Origin: Streptomyces aurantiacus
GTDB taxonomy: Bacteria > Actinomycetota > Actinomycetes > Streptomycetales > Streptomycetaceae
Direction: 5' to 3'
DNA: 64,000 bases
Assembly: GCF_027107535.1 (NCBI RefSeq)
Contig: NZ_CP114283.1
Span: 8,432,001 to 8,496,000 of the forward strand
Under the pieces are notes generated by a model. The model saw only the letters and a program-made list of their open reading frames with translations, did no database searches and was not told the DNA's origin. The translations under genes and the position numbers were made by a program. This document shows, piece by piece, positions 24,730 to 33,492 of this stretch (its first letter is position 1; each line of letters begins with the position of its first letter).

Positions 24730-26559
24730 TCAGCCCAGGCGCTTGACCAGCGCCCGGTACTCGTCCCACAGCTCGACCGGCGTGTGGTCGCCGAACGTGT
24801 TCAGGTGGTCCGGCACCAGCGCCGCCTCCTCCCGCCACACCTCCTTGTCGACCGTGAGCAGGAAGTCGAGGTCGGACGAGGAGAGTTCGAGACCCTCCGT
24901 GTCCAGGGCCCCCTTGGCCGGCAGGATGCCGATCGGGGTCTCGACGCCCTCGGCCCTACCGTCGAGCCGGTCCACGATCCACTTCAGGACGCGGCTGTTC
25001 TCACCGAAGCCGGGCCACACGAACTTGCCCTCGTCGTTCTTGCGGAACCAGTTGACGTAGTAGATCTTCGGGAGCTTCGCCTGGTCCCTGCCCTTGGCGA
25101 CGTCGACCCAGTGACCCATGTAGTCGCCCATGTTGTAGCCGCAGAACGGCAGCATGGCGAACGGGTCGCGGCGCAGCTCACCGACCTTGCCCTCGGCCGC
25201 GGCGGTCTTCTCGGAGGCGACGTTCGCGCCGAGGAAGACACCGTGGTTCCAGTCGAAGGACTCGGTGACCAGCGGCACCGCCGTGGCGCGGCGGCCACCG
25301 AAGAGGATCGCCGAGATCGGCACGCCCTTCGGGTCCTCCCACTCGGGCGCGATGATCGGGCACTGCGCGGCGGGCACGGTGAACCGGGCGTTGGGGTGAG
25401 CGGCGGGGACGCCCGACTCGGGGGTCCAGTCGTTGCCCTTCCAGTCCGTCAGGTGGGCCGGGGTCTCCTCCGTCATGCCCTCCCACCAGATGTCGTTGTC
25501 GTCGGTGAGCGCGACGTTCGTGAAGACGGAGTTGCCCCACAGCGTCTTCATCGCGTTGGCGTTCGTGTGCTCACCGGTGCCGGGCGCGACACCGAAGAAG
25601 CCGGCCTCGGGGTTGATGGCGTACAGACGGCCGTCCTCGCCGAAGCGCATCCAGGCGATGTCGTCGCCGATGGTCTCGACGGTCCAGCCGCGGACCGTCG
25701 GCTCCAGCATCGCGAGGTTGGTCTTGCCGCAGGCGCTCGGGAAGGCGGCGGCCACGTACTTCGACTCACCCTGCGGGGGCGTGAGCTTGAGGATCAGCAT
25801 GTGCTCGGCGAGCCAGCCCTCGTCCCGGGCCATCACGGAGGCGATGCGCAGCGCGTAGCACTTCTTGCCGAGCAGCGCGTTGCCGCCGTAGCCGGAGCCG
25901 TACGACCAGATCTCGCGGGTCTCCGGGAAGTGGGAGATGTACTTCGTGGAGTTGCAGGGCCACGGCACGTCGGCCTCGCCCTCGGCCAGCGGCGCCCCGA
26001 GCGTGTGCACAGCACGCACGAAGAAGCCGTCGGAGCCGAGCTCGTCCAGGACCGGCTGACCCATCCGGGTCATGGTGCGCATGGAGACCGCGACGTACGC
26101 GGAGTCGGTGATCTCGACGCCGATGGCGGAGAGGTCGGAGCCGAGCGGGCCCATGCAGAACGGGACGACGTACATCGTCCGGCCCTTCATCGAGCCGCGG
26201 AAGACGCCCTGCTCGCCGCTGAAGATCTCCCGCATCTCGGCGGGGTCCTTCCAGTGGTTGGTCGGGCCCGCGTCCTCCTCCTTCTCGGAGCAGATGAACG
26301 TCCGGTCCTCGACCCGTGCGACATCGGTCGGGTCGGAGGCCGCGTAGTACGAGTTGGGGCGCTTGATCGGGTCGAGCTTCCTGAAGGTGCCCTTGCGGAC
26401 GAGCTCCTCGCTCAGCCGCTCGTACTCGGCTTCTGAGCCGTCGCACCAGACCACGCTGTCCGGCTGGGTCAGTTCGGCGATCTCGTTGACCCACGAGACC
26501 AGTTCCTGATGGTTGGTGGGGACGCCGGTGGAAGTGGGAGCCGCGATGTCGCGCGCCAC
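24730..26559 (-). CDS. pckG: Phosphoenolpyruvate carboxykinase (GTP)
   Basis: A 609-residue cytosolic enzyme that converts oxaloacetate and GTP to PEP, GDP and CO2, the entry step of gluconeogenesis. The length is that of GTP-type PEPCKs. The kinase-1a loop with the reactive Cys, [13 protein letters not shown], is seen. So are the substrate-site [19 protein letters not shown], the metal-site region ([16 protein letters not shown]: [14 protein letters not shown]) and [23 protein letters not shown] 26559 is chosen because AGGAG lies 7-8 bases upstream (AGGAGCGATC) and the conserved N-terminus starts there; the frame is open further upstream. Direct ACCGATC repeats near 26630-26665 may be regulatory. 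Confidence 0.95.
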   Translation of the reverse strand: MARDIAAPTSTGVPTNHQELVSWVNEIAELTQPDSVVWCDGSEAEYERLSEELVRKGTFRKLDPIKRPNSYYAASDPTDVARVEDRTFICSEKEEDAGPTNHWKDPAEMREIFSGEQGVFRGSMKGRTMYVVPFCMGPLGSDLSAIGVEITDSAYVAVSMRTMTRMGQPVLDELGSDGFFVRAVHTLGAPLAEGEADVPWPCNSTKYISHFPETREIWSYGSGYGGNALLGKKCYALRIASVMARDEGWLAEHMLILKLTPPQGESKYVAAAFPSACGKTNLAMLEPTVRGWTVETIGDDIAWMRFGEDGRLYAINPEAGFFGVAPGTGEHTNANAMKTLWGNSVFTNVALTDDNDIWWEGMTEETPAHLTDWKGNDWTPESGVPAAHPNARFTVPAAQCPIIAPEWEDPKGVPISAILFGGRRATAVPLVTESFDWNHGVFLGANVASEKTAAAEGKVGELRRDPFAMLPFCGYNMGDYMGHWVDVAKGRDQAKLPKIYYVNWFRKNDEGKFVWPGFGENSRVLKWIVDRLDGRAEGVETPIGILPAKGALDTEGLELSSSDLDFLLTVDKEVWREEAALVPDHLNTFGDHTPVELWDEYRALVKRLG

Positions 26560-26629
26560 GATCGCTCCTAGATGAGGGGTTTTTGTTTTTTGTGCCCCGT
26601 GGGGGCCGCGACCCGGATGCTTCACGTAA

Positions 26630-26665
26630 CCGATCCTTACCGATCTTTCCGGTACGTATCGATCT
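26630..26665. promoter_or_regulatory. Helically phased ACCGATC repeats upstream of pckG
   Basis: ACCGATC occurs at 26630-26636 and 26640-26646, exactly one helical turn apart. A degenerate third copy, ATCGATC, is at 26659-26665, about two turns further. Phased direct repeats of this kind are often sites for a multimeric activator or repressor. The regulator is unknown. Confidence 0.45.
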
Positions 26666-26876
26666 TCCTGGCGCTCATCCGGTGCCGACCGCACTCATTT
26701 GATCATCCGACGGGCCCGCGCATATGTCCAGAGGGCCTCACACCTGAGCAGCGTGAGCATCGCCACTTATTGCCGGCCGTTTACGAAAGGGCGGTTCCGG
26801 CCCGCCCGTCACGCGGCCCGGCACCCGGTGAGACACCCGCCACTCGGCGCCCCTCGTACCGGCCGACCGATATGTA

Positions 26877-26899
26877 ACCTACGGTTCCGTAGGTACGAT
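26877..26899 (+). promoter_or_regulatory. Operator and -10 of the PAQR/TrhA gene
   Basis: The perfect palindrome ACCTACGGTTCCGTAGGT (26877-26894) runs into TACGAT (26894-26899), which ends 7 bases before ATG 26907. The transcript would be leaderless, with the operator covering the promoter spacer. TACGG-N2-CCGTA sites are typical of TetR-type repressors; no regulator gene is adjacent. Confidence 0.6.
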
Positions 26900-26906
26900 G
26901 GACGGC

Positions 26907-27620
26907 ATGACTGCGCCCATCTCCGACGCCTCCACGGACACGCCGGTCGTCGACCGCGTCGCCGAAGCGCTCTCCCTGCCGCACCCCGTCAAGCCGAGAC
27001 TGCGCGGCTGGCTGCACGCCGGAATGTTCCCGGCGGTCCTCGTCTCCGGCCTGGTGCTCACCGCACTCGCCGACTCGACCCGCGCCCGCGCCGCCTGCGC
27101 GGTGTTCGTCCTCACGGCCTGCCTGCTGTTCGGCGTCAGCGCGATCTACCACCGCGGCACCTGGAGTCCGCGGATGGACGGTGTGCTGCGCAGGCTCGAT
27201 CACGCGAACATCTTTCTCATCATCGCGGGCTCCTACACACCGCTGACGATGCTGCTGCTCCCGGAGAGCAAGGGCCGCTGGCTGCTCTGGGGCATCTGGA
27301 GCGCGGCGATCGCGGGCATCGCCTTCCGCGTCTTCTGGATCGGCGCCCCGCGCTGGCTCTACACCCCCTGCTACATCGCGATGGGCTGGGCGGCCGTCTT
27401 CTTCCTCCCCGACTTCATGCGGGCCGGCGGCGTCGCCGTCCTGGTGCTCGTGATCGCGGGCGGGCTCCTCTACAGCGCGGGAGGCATCATCTACGCGCTC
27501 CAGCGGCCGAATCCGTCACCGCGCTGGTTCGGCTTCCACGAGGTCTTCCACTCGCTGACCCTCGCGGCGTTCATCGCGCACTACATCGGCATCTCGATGG
27601 TGGCCTACCAGTACGGATAG
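26907..27620 (+). CDS. trhA: PAQR-family membrane protein (hemolysin III / TrhA-like)
   Basis: A 237-residue integral membrane protein with seven hydrophobic helices. PAQR signatures are visible: SAIYHRGTWSP, then LRRLDHANIFLIIAGSYTPL, and the C-terminal HEVFHSLTLAAFIAHYIGIS. The conserved Ser, His and Asp ligands of the zinc site are present. Bacterial members are called hemolysin III or TrhA and are linked to membrane fluidity and energetics. I chose ATG 26907 over an in-frame ATG at 26898 because a -10 element ends 7 bases before it, which suggests a leaderless message. A good hairpin follows at 27653-27681. Confidence 0.9.
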   Translation: MTAPISDASTDTPVVDRVAEALSLPHPVKPRLRGWLHAGMFPAVLVSGLVLTALADSTRARAACAVFVLTACLLFGVSAIYHRGTWSPRMDGVLRRLDHANIFLIIAGSYTPLTMLLLPESKGRWLLWGIWSAAIAGIAFRVFWIGAPRWLYTPCYIAMGWAAVFFLPDFMRAGGVAVLVLVIAGGLLYSAGGIIYALQRPNPSPRWFGFHEVFHSLTLAAFIAHYIGISMVAYQYG

Positions 27621-27652
27621 CCACGGACGGCCACGGCCGCCCTGCGACGAGA

Positions 27653-27681
27653 GGGCCCCACCGCAGCACGCGGCGGGGCCC
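27653..27681 (+). terminator. Intrinsic terminator after the PAQR gene
   Basis: A 12-bp stem with one mismatch (27653-27664 with 27670-27681), a 5-base loop and a following TTTC. Confidence 0.75.
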
Positions 27682-27731
27682 TTTCGCATGCCCGGTCCGC
27701 CACTTCCCTCGGGACATCCCCGTCCTATTCA

Positions 27732-27760
27732 TTGACAGACACTATCTTTTGATAGTTACT
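27732..27760 (+). promoter_or_regulatory. Promoter with TetR-type operator before MFS-TetR operon
   Basis: TTGACA (27732-27737) is followed after 17 bases by GTTACT (27755-27760). The perfect palindrome ACTATC-TTTT-GATAGT (27741-27756) fills the spacer and overlaps the -10. The ATG at 27769 is 8 bases past the -10, so the message is probably leaderless. The TetR encoded by the second gene of the operon is the likely ligand. Confidence 0.75.
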
Positions 27761-27768
27761 TTCATTTT

Positions 27769-29424
27769 ATGGTTACTGTCACCACGCAGGCCGGGGCGCG
27801 CCTCGACCCCCGTCGCTGGTGGGCGCTCGGCGCCCTGGTCGCGAGCATGCTCGTGCTCGGTTTCGACATGACGATCCTCAACGTCGCGCTGCCGACGATG
27901 GCCGATCAGCTGGGGGCGAGCAGCGGTCAGCTCCAGTGGATCGTCGACTCCTACATCGTCGTGTTCGCGGCCCTGATGCTGCCCGCGGGACTGCTCGGCG
28001 ACCGCTTCGGCCGGCGCAGGATGCTGATCGCCGGGCTCCTCGTGTTCCTCGCCGGAGCCCTGTTCGGCACCCTTGCCGACAGCCCCGCTCTCGTCATCGC
28101 CGCGCGCACCGTCATGGGTGTGGGCGCCGCGCTGGTCATCCCGCTGGGACTGTCCGTCCTGCCCTCGATGTTCGGGCCGGCGGAGCGCGGCAGAGCCGTC
28201 GCCGCCGTCACCGCCTCCATGGCCGCCGGCATGCCGCTCGGGCCGCTCGTCGGAGGACTGCTCCTCGACCACTACTGGTGGGGCTCGATCTTCCTGATCA
28301 ACATCCCGATGGTGGCCCTCGGCGTCACCGCCTGCCTCTTCCTGCTGCCCGAGTCCCGCGATCCCGCCTCGCCCCGGGTCGACGTGCTGTCGACCGCCTT
28401 CAGCGCACTGGGACTCGGCGCGCTGGTCCTCGCCATCATCGAGACGCCGGAGCACGGCCGGGGCAGCGCTCTCGTCATCGGCTCGTTCACCGCTTCCGCG
28501 GTGCTGCTCGCCGCCCTGGTCCTGCGGGAGCGTCGCGCCTCGCGGCCCATGCTCGACCTGACGCTGCTCTCGAACCGCGGCTTCCTGTGCAACGGCCTGG
28601 CCGCGACACTCGGCACGTTCGTCTTCGCGGGACTGCTGTTCATGGTGCCGGCGTATCTGCAGGAGGTCGGCGGCAACGACGCGTTCGGCACCGGCCTGCG
28701 ACTGCTGCCGTTGATGGCGGGACTGATGGTCTCCGCGCGGGCGAGCACGGCGCTGGTGCGACGCCTGGGACCGCGCCCGGTGGTGACCGCCGGCCTGACG
28801 GTGCTGTGCTTCGCCGCCCTCCTGGGCGCGCGCACGGAACCCGGCAGCGGTTACGCGTTCACCGCGCTGTGGCTGACGATCGCCGGGCTGGGCTTCGGCC
28901 TCGCGATGGTGCCCGCGATGGACGCGGCACTCGGCGGGATCCCGGCGGACCGCGCGGGCAGCGGCTCCGGGCTGCTCATGACGCTGCGCCAGGTGGGCGC
29001 GGCGATCGGCATCGCGCTGCTCGGCAGCCTCCTCGCCGGTGCCTACGACGACCGGCTCGACACCACCGGCCTGCCCGCGCGGGCCGCCGAGGCGGCGGGC
29101 GACTCCCTGACCGGCGCGCACCTGGTCGCCGAGCGGCTCGGGCTGCCACGCCTCGCCGACTCCGCCGACGCCGCGTACGTGGACGGCATGGGCGCGGTCC
29201 TGACGGTCTGCGGTGTCGCGGCGCTCGTGACCGCGCTGCTGACGGCGGCTCTGCTGCCGAACGTACGGCCCGCCGGGCCCGACGGCGAACCACCTGCCGT
29301 GACCGGGCCGGGTGACGGCCCGACGGCGGACCCGGTCCCCGCCGAGCCGACGCTCCCGGACCAGGTGCTCCCGGACCGGGCAAGGACGGATGTGGCCGGC
29401 CCCGGCCTCCGTGACCGACAATGA
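27769..29424 (+). CDS. MFS drug exporter of the 14-helix DHA2 type
   Basis: A 551-residue membrane exporter with about 14 hydrophobic helices. Major-facilitator motifs are visible: DMTILNVALPTMADQL in helix 1 (typical of DHA2 exporters), GLLGDRFGRRRML in the first loop (motif A), and motif C-like GMPLGPLVGGLLLD. Proteins of this type pump antibiotics, dyes or self-made metabolites using the proton gradient. The C-terminus has a Pro-rich cytoplasmic tail. Its TGA overlaps the ATG of the tetR gene, and the promoter carries a palindrome, which is the usual picture of an inducible export pair. The substrate is unknown. Confidence 0.92.
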   Translation: MVTVTTQAGARLDPRRWWALGALVASMLVLGFDMTILNVALPTMADQLGASSGQLQWIVDSYIVVFAALMLPAGLLGDRFGRRRMLIAGLLVFLAGALFGTLADSPALVIAARTVMGVGAALVIPLGLSVLPSMFGPAERGRAVAAVTASMAAGMPLGPLVGGLLLDHYWWGSIFLINIPMVALGVTACLFLLPESRDPASPRVDVLSTAFSALGLGALVLAIIETPEHGRGSALVIGSFTASAVLLAALVLRERRASRPMLDLTLLSNRGFLCNGLAATLGTFVFAGLLFMVPAYLQEVGGNDAFGTGLRLLPLMAGLMVSARASTALVRRLGPRPVVTAGLTVLCFAALLGARTEPGSGYAFTALWLTIAGLGFGLAMVPAMDAALGGIPADRAGSGSGLLMTLRQVGAAIGIALLGSLLAGAYDDRLDTTGLPARAAEAAGDSLTGAHLVAERLGLPRLADSADAAYVDGMGAVLTVCGVAALVTALLTAALLPNVRPAGPDGEPPAVTGPGDGPTADPVPAEPTLPDQVLPDRARTDVAGPGLRDRQ

Positions 29425-30059
29425 ACGGTATGACCACGGCACGTACCCCCGCCGCGCCGCAGGCCCGGATGAGCCTGCGGGAGCGGAAGAAACTGAAGAC
29501 GCGCACGGCCATCAGGGACGCCACCTACGCGCTGATCGCGGAGCAGGGGTACGACGCGACGACCGTCGAGCAGATCGCGGAGCGCGCGGAGGTCTCACCG
29601 AGCACCGTCTTCCGCTACTTCCCGGCCAAGGAGGACATCGTCCTCACGGACGAGTACGACCCCCTGATCGAGGACCTGCTGCGGGAACGCCCGGCGCAGG
29701 AGAGCGTGCTGGACTCGCTGCGGTTCGCGATCCGGCAGGGACTGGCCATGGCGGTCGCCGACCGTCCGGACTTCGTGGAACGGGAGATGAAACCGCGCAT
29801 CATGCTGATGGCGCGGGTGCCCGCCGTGCGGACCCGGGCCATGGAGAGCATGTCCGTCACGGGCCGCCTGATGTGCCGGGCGATGGCGGAGCGCACGGGG
29901 AGGGAGGCGGACGACCTGGAGGTACGGGTCTACGCGATGGGGCTGATGGGCGCACTCCTCGAAACCGCCATCTACTGGGCCGAGCGCGACTGCCGAGGTG
30001 ACCTGCTGGACCTGGTCGACCGCACCCTCGCCACCTTCAAGGACCTCCCGAAGTGCTGA
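29421..30059 (+). CDS. TetR-family regulator of the adjacent MFS exporter
   Basis: A 212-residue regulator. The TetR DNA-binding domain is clear: RKKLKTRTAIRDATYALIAEQGYDATTVEQIAERAEVSPSTVFRYFPAKEDIV, residues about 23-75. It is followed by a helical ligand domain that ends FKDLPKC. ATG 29421 overlaps the exporter stop (ATGA), though an ATG at 29430 is also possible. Being second in the operon it should control its own synthesis through the palindrome at 27741-27756. The inducer is probably a substrate of the exporter. Confidence 0.92.
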   Translation: MNGMTTARTPAAPQARMSLRERKKLKTRTAIRDATYALIAEQGYDATTVEQIAERAEVSPSTVFRYFPAKEDIVLTDEYDPLIEDLLRERPAQESVLDSLRFAIRQGLAMAVADRPDFVEREMKPRIMLMARVPAVRTRAMESMSVTGRLMCRAMAERTGREADDLEVRVYAMGLMGALLETAIYWAERDCRGDLLDLVDRTLATFKDLPKC

Positions 30060-30125
30060 TCGCGGACACACCGCGGCGGCGAAAAGCACCGGCCGGCCGC
30101 CCGGTCCGCATGGCATCCTGACCCG

Positions 30126-30854
30126 GTGAACGGACCGGAGATCCACGTCGAATTCGCCCCCGAGCTGCGGTTGTTCGTCCCGCACGGGCGTCGGGCGGGC
30201 GCCACGGGCGTCACCACCGACGGTTCGTCCACGCTCGGCCATGTCGTCGAGTCGCTCGGCGTCCCGCTCACCGAGGTCGGAGAGCTCGTGGTGGACGGTC
30301 GTACGGTGGCCGTCTCGCATGTGCCGCTCGCGGACGAGTCCGTTCTCGTACGGGCGGTCGAGCGGCCCCAGCCGGTGCCGGGCGCACCGCTGCGGTTCCT
30401 GCTCGACGTGCATCTGGGGACGCTGGCCCGCCGGATGCGGCTGCTCGGTGTCGACACCGCGTACGAGTCGCTCGACATCGGGGACCCCGCGCTGGCCTCG
30501 CGGTCCGCCGCCGAGCGGCGGGTGCTGCTCAGCCGGGACCGGGGGCTGCTGCGGCGAAGGGAGCTGTGGGCGGGAGCGTTCGTCTACAGCACGCAGCCCG
30601 ATGACCAACTGCGGGACGTGCTGGGGCGGTTCGCGCCCCAGCTGAGGCCGTGGACTCGGTGCACGGCGTGCAACGGGCTGTTGCGGGAGGCCTCCAGGGA
30701 GGAGGTCGCGGGGCAGCTCGAAGGGGGGACGCGGCGGTCGTACGACGTGTTCGCCCAGTGCGGGGAGTGTGGGCGGGCGTACTGGCGGGGCGCCCACCAC
30801 GAGCAGTTGGAGGCGATCGTGGGGCGGGCGCTCGCGGAGTTCGGCTCCGGCTGA
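30126..30854 (+). CDS. Mut7-C RNase-like protein with N-terminal ubiquitin-like domain
   Basis: A 242-residue protein. Residues about 1-85 look like the beta-grasp Mut7-C ubiquitin domain (IHVEFAPELRLFVP to DESVLVRAVERP). Residues about 95-235 are the Mut7-C RNase domain: FLLDVHLGTLARRMRLLGVDTAYE with the PIN-like acidic Asp, LLSRDRGLLRRRELWAG, and a zinc ribbon CTAC...CGEC. The domain is predicted from family work to be a PIN-fold nuclease acting on RNA; the biological target is unknown. The GTG 30126 start has only a poor ribosome site. A hairpin separates it from the convergent oxidase gene. Confidence 0.85.
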   Translation: MNGPEIHVEFAPELRLFVPHGRRAGATGVTTDGSSTLGHVVESLGVPLTEVGELVVDGRTVAVSHVPLADESVLVRAVERPQPVPGAPLRFLLDVHLGTLARRMRLLGVDTAYESLDIGDPALASRSAAERRVLLSRDRGLLRRRELWAGAFVYSTQPDDQLRDVLGRFAPQLRPWTRCTACNGLLREASREEVAGQLEGGTRRSYDVFAQCGECGRAYWRGAHHEQLEAIVGRALAEFGSG

Positions 30855-30910
30855 GCGGACGCCTGCCGGGGCCTTGCGGGTTCGTTGTCCGGTGCGGGCG
30901 GGTGGGGGCT

Positions 30911-30934
30911 GGTCGCGCAGTTCCCCGCGCCCCT
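30911..30934 (+). repeat. Dispersed intergenic repeat, copy 2
   Basis: This matches 11461-11484 except for one base. It lies downstream of the Mut7-C gene. Confidence 0.5.
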
Positions 30935-30984
30935 GAAGGCGCCCCGCAGCTCGCATCCCTCAGTCCTCGGCCCCGGCGAACGAC

Positions 30985-31018
30985 GTTGTCCCGCGCCCCC
31001 ATCGGGGCACGGGACAAC
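30985..31018. terminator. Bidirectional terminator between Mut7-C and oxidase genes
   Basis: A 15-bp stem with one C-A mismatch (30985-30999 with 31004-31018) and a CATC loop. Confidence 0.75.
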
Positions 31019-31038
31019 ATCCGTTCAGGGAATCGGGG

Positions 31039-33492
31039 TCAGCGCCTCGACGTGTCCCCCTTGCCGCAGGCCAGGCCGTCCCCGTTGCGGTCCAAGCGCA
31101 GGGGGTCGTCCTTGCCGTTCACCTTCAGGCGGCCGTAGTCGTTCGCCTTCAGCCAGGCGCAGCGGGCCGCCGTCGTCTTCTTGACCTCGTCGGGGAAGAC
31201 CGTCGGGACGCAGACGTTGGCGGTGCCGTAGTGGCGGTCGCAGCCGGCGACGGCCGGGCTGACCTCCACCGAGTCACGCTTCTTGCCGGGCTTCCTGACC
31301 TTGCCCTCCAGGGAGTCCGCGAACGAGTGGACGTGGCCCGAGGAAGCCTCCCCGGACGCGGCGGCCAGGGCGGGCGGGCCCTGGAGACGGACCCACTTCG
31401 CCACCGACGGCACACCGTTCGCGTCGACCGCGAAGAGCATGTACCAGCCCGGCGGGGCGATGTTCGGGTTGCTCGTCACGTTCAGGTCGATGTTGTTGCC
31501 GTCGACGGAGAGCGGCAGGTCCACGAAGCGCTGGTTCGGGTCGGAGGAGTGCGTCACCGCGGCCGGGCGGATCAGCTCCGCCCTGGCGATGGGCCGGTCG
31601 ACCGTGATGCGCTGCGTGTCGCCGTACGTCCACTCGTTGTCGATCACCGAAGTGATCGTCGGGCGGGGGCCCTTGAGCAGGTACGGCGGGGTGTAGACGG
31701 ACACGTCGTGGTTCCAGGAGCCGTTGCCCGGGTTGTCGCCGGTCGCCATCACGCGGCCGTCGGGGAGCAGGAACGCGGACGAGTGGTAGCCGCGTGCCTC
31801 CGGGTCGGTGGCCACCGGGTCGAAGGTCTCCGTCGCCGGGTCGAAGATCGACGAGGAGTAGACCGGATCGGCGCGGTTGTGCAGGGCGCCGCCGGTCTCC
31901 AGGACCTTCCCGTCGGGCAGCAGCACGGTGGAGACGTACATCTTGCCCTGGTCGCCGGTCTGCGGGACCCTGCCGTTGCCCAGGTCGACGGTGCCCTGCG
32001 GCAGCGGCGGTCCGGCGACGTACGCCGGGTTGGCGGACTTGAGGTCGATGATGTCGGTGAGTCGGTTGGCGTCGGGGTTCGAGTCGATGTTGCCGCCGCC
32101 GATGGTGAGGACCTTCTGGTCCTGGGCGGGGGGCAGCAGCACGCTCGCGGACTGGTCGCGTTCGTCCTTGCGCCGCAGTCCGGGCACGTCGGTGATGGTG
32201 TTGGCGTCGTAGTCGTAGATCGCCGAGCCCGAGCCGGGGATGTTGTTGCCGAAGGTGTGGCTGCCCGTGTAGAAGAGGCGGCCGTCCTGCATCAGGACCA
32301 TCGTCGGGTACAGGCCCCAGTACGACCAGGTCTGGTTGACCTGCCAGGTCGGCAGCCACTTGTTCTCGGCGTCGGACCAGCGCTCGGCCGTCACGGACCC
32401 GGTGGAGTCCTCCTTCAGGCCGCCGAAGGAGATGACGTCACCGTTGCCGAGGATCGTCGCCGACGGGTACCAGTGACCGTCGTTCATGTCGTTCGTCCTG
32501 GTGTACGTCTCGGTGACCGGGTCGAAGGTGTAGGAGTCCTTGTAGCCCTGGTAGCCGATCGTGCCGTCGGCGGACGGGTAGCCCTTGTTGCCGCTCATCA
32601 CCAGCACCCGGCCGTCGTCCAGCTGCACGTGTCCCGCGCAGAACATGTCCTTGGGCGTGGGGATCTGCTTGTACGTGCCGTTCACCGGGTTGTAGACCGT
32701 GCTCGTGAACGTACCCGCCTTGAACATCTCCGGGTCGTTGCCGGAGCCCGCGATCAGCAGCACCTTGCCGTTGTTGAGGACGACGGAGTGCATGGAGCGG
32801 ACCGGGTTCTGCGTGGGCAGCACGTCCCATCTGCCGTTGGCGCACTCCTCGGCCGTGCCCGTGCACACCGGGTCGGGGATCGGGTCGGCGACCTGGTCCA
32901 TCGTGTAGTCGTCGGTGGTCACCGAGCCGGTCCCGTAGACGGAGACACCCCAGCTGATGCGGTCGGTGCCCGCGGGGACCTCGGGGGTACGGACCGTCGC
33001 CTCGGCCCATCCGGCGCTGACCGGCAGGGTCTTGAGGTCGGTCCAGTACTGCCAGCCGGCGGTCGTGTCATGCCGGAAGAGGGTCAGCGAGGTGTCCGGG
33101 GTCGTCGACTTGTACCAGAGCCCGAGGTCGTACTGCTTGCCGACGCCGACGACCGGCGCGCACTGGGCGGACTCGGTGATCAGCGCCTTGCGGTCGCCCT
33201 CGGTGCGGCGGGTCAGCTCGACCTTCATGGCCTTGGAGCCGGAGTGGGCGTCACCGACCGTGGAGAAGGTGAAGTCGTTGTCGCCCCAGCCGGACTTCTC
33301 CCAGCAGTAGGGCATGCCGTCGCCGCCCGTGCCCGCGGTCTCGAAGCCCGGGTTCTTCACGAGGTTGGCGGCGGAGGCGGACTGGGGGACGGACAGGAGC
33401 AGTCCCGAGGTGAGCGCCCCCACGGCCAGCAGGGTGGTGCGGCGTCTGGGGCGGTTCGGGCGTCTGAACTTCGGAGCGGATCTGCGGAACAT
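31039..33492 (-). CDS. Secreted copper-radical oxidase (galactose oxidase/GlxA-like) with Excalibur-like tail
   Basis: An 817-residue exported oxidase. The signal peptide (about 1-41, ending QSASA) is followed by a beta-sandwich domain (43-205), then a Kelch-propeller oxidase domain. The Cys-Tyr cofactor candidates are Cys285 (MFCAGH) and Tyr342 (GHWYPSA). Further copper ligands are Tyr569 and His570 (RGYHSS) and His648 (VTHSS). The enzymes oxidise primary alcohols of sugars to aldehydes with release of H2O2. The final 60 residues carry RLDRNGDGLACGKGD, an Excalibur-type calcium loop seen on surface proteins. The ATG at 33492 overlaps the upstream stop (TGATG). It is the last gene of a four-gene glycan operon. 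Streptomyces GlxA works with the synthase CslA at hyphal tips; this operon seems a parallel system. Confidence 0.88.
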   Translation of the reverse strand: MFRRSAPKFRRPNRPRRRTTLLAVGALTSGLLLSVPQSASAANLVKNPGFETAGTGGDGMPYCWEKSGWGDNDFTFSTVGDAHSGSKAMKVELTRRTEGDRKALITESAQCAPVVGVGKQYDLGLWYKSTTPDTSLTLFRHDTTAGWQYWTDLKTLPVSAGWAEATVRTPEVPAGTDRISWGVSVYGTGSVTTDDYTMDQVADPIPDPVCTGTAEECANGRWDVLPTQNPVRSMHSVVLNNGKVLLIAGSGNDPEMFKAGTFTSTVYNPVNGTYKQIPTPKDMFCAGHVQLDDGRVLVMSGNKGYPSADGTIGYQGYKDSYTFDPVTETYTRTNDMNDGHWYPSATILGNGDVISFGGLKEDSTGSVTAERWSDAENKWLPTWQVNQTWSYWGLYPTMVLMQDGRLFYTGSHTFGNNIPGSGSAIYDYDANTITDVPGLRRKDERDQSASVLLPPAQDQKVLTIGGGNIDSNPDANRLTDIIDLKSANPAYVAGPPLPQGTVDLGNGRVPQTGDQGKMYVSTVLLPDGKVLETGGALHNRADPVYSSSIFDPATETFDPVATDPEARGYHSSAFLLPDGRVMATGDNPGNGSWNHDVSVYTPPYLLKGPRPTITSVIDNEWTYGDTQRITVDRPIARAELIRPAAVTHSSDPNQRFVDLPLSVDGNNIDLNVTSNPNIAPPGWYMLFAVDANGVPSVAKWVRLQGPPALAAASGEASSGHVHSFADSLEGKVRKPGKKRDSVEVSPAVAGCDRHYGTANVCVPTVFPDEVKKTTAARCAWLKANDYGRLKVNGKDDPLRLDRNGDGLACGKGDTSRR

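Larger units (their letters stand above)
26560..26906. other. Intergenic region between pckG and the PAQR gene
   Basis: A 347-base divergent gap. On the pckG side is an unusual A-rich leader (T-rich in plus reading, about 26578-26594) flanked by runs of G and C, then the 10-base-spaced direct repeats at 26630-26665. On the other side are the operator and -10 of the PAQR gene (26877-26899). I see no gene. Confidence 0.55.
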
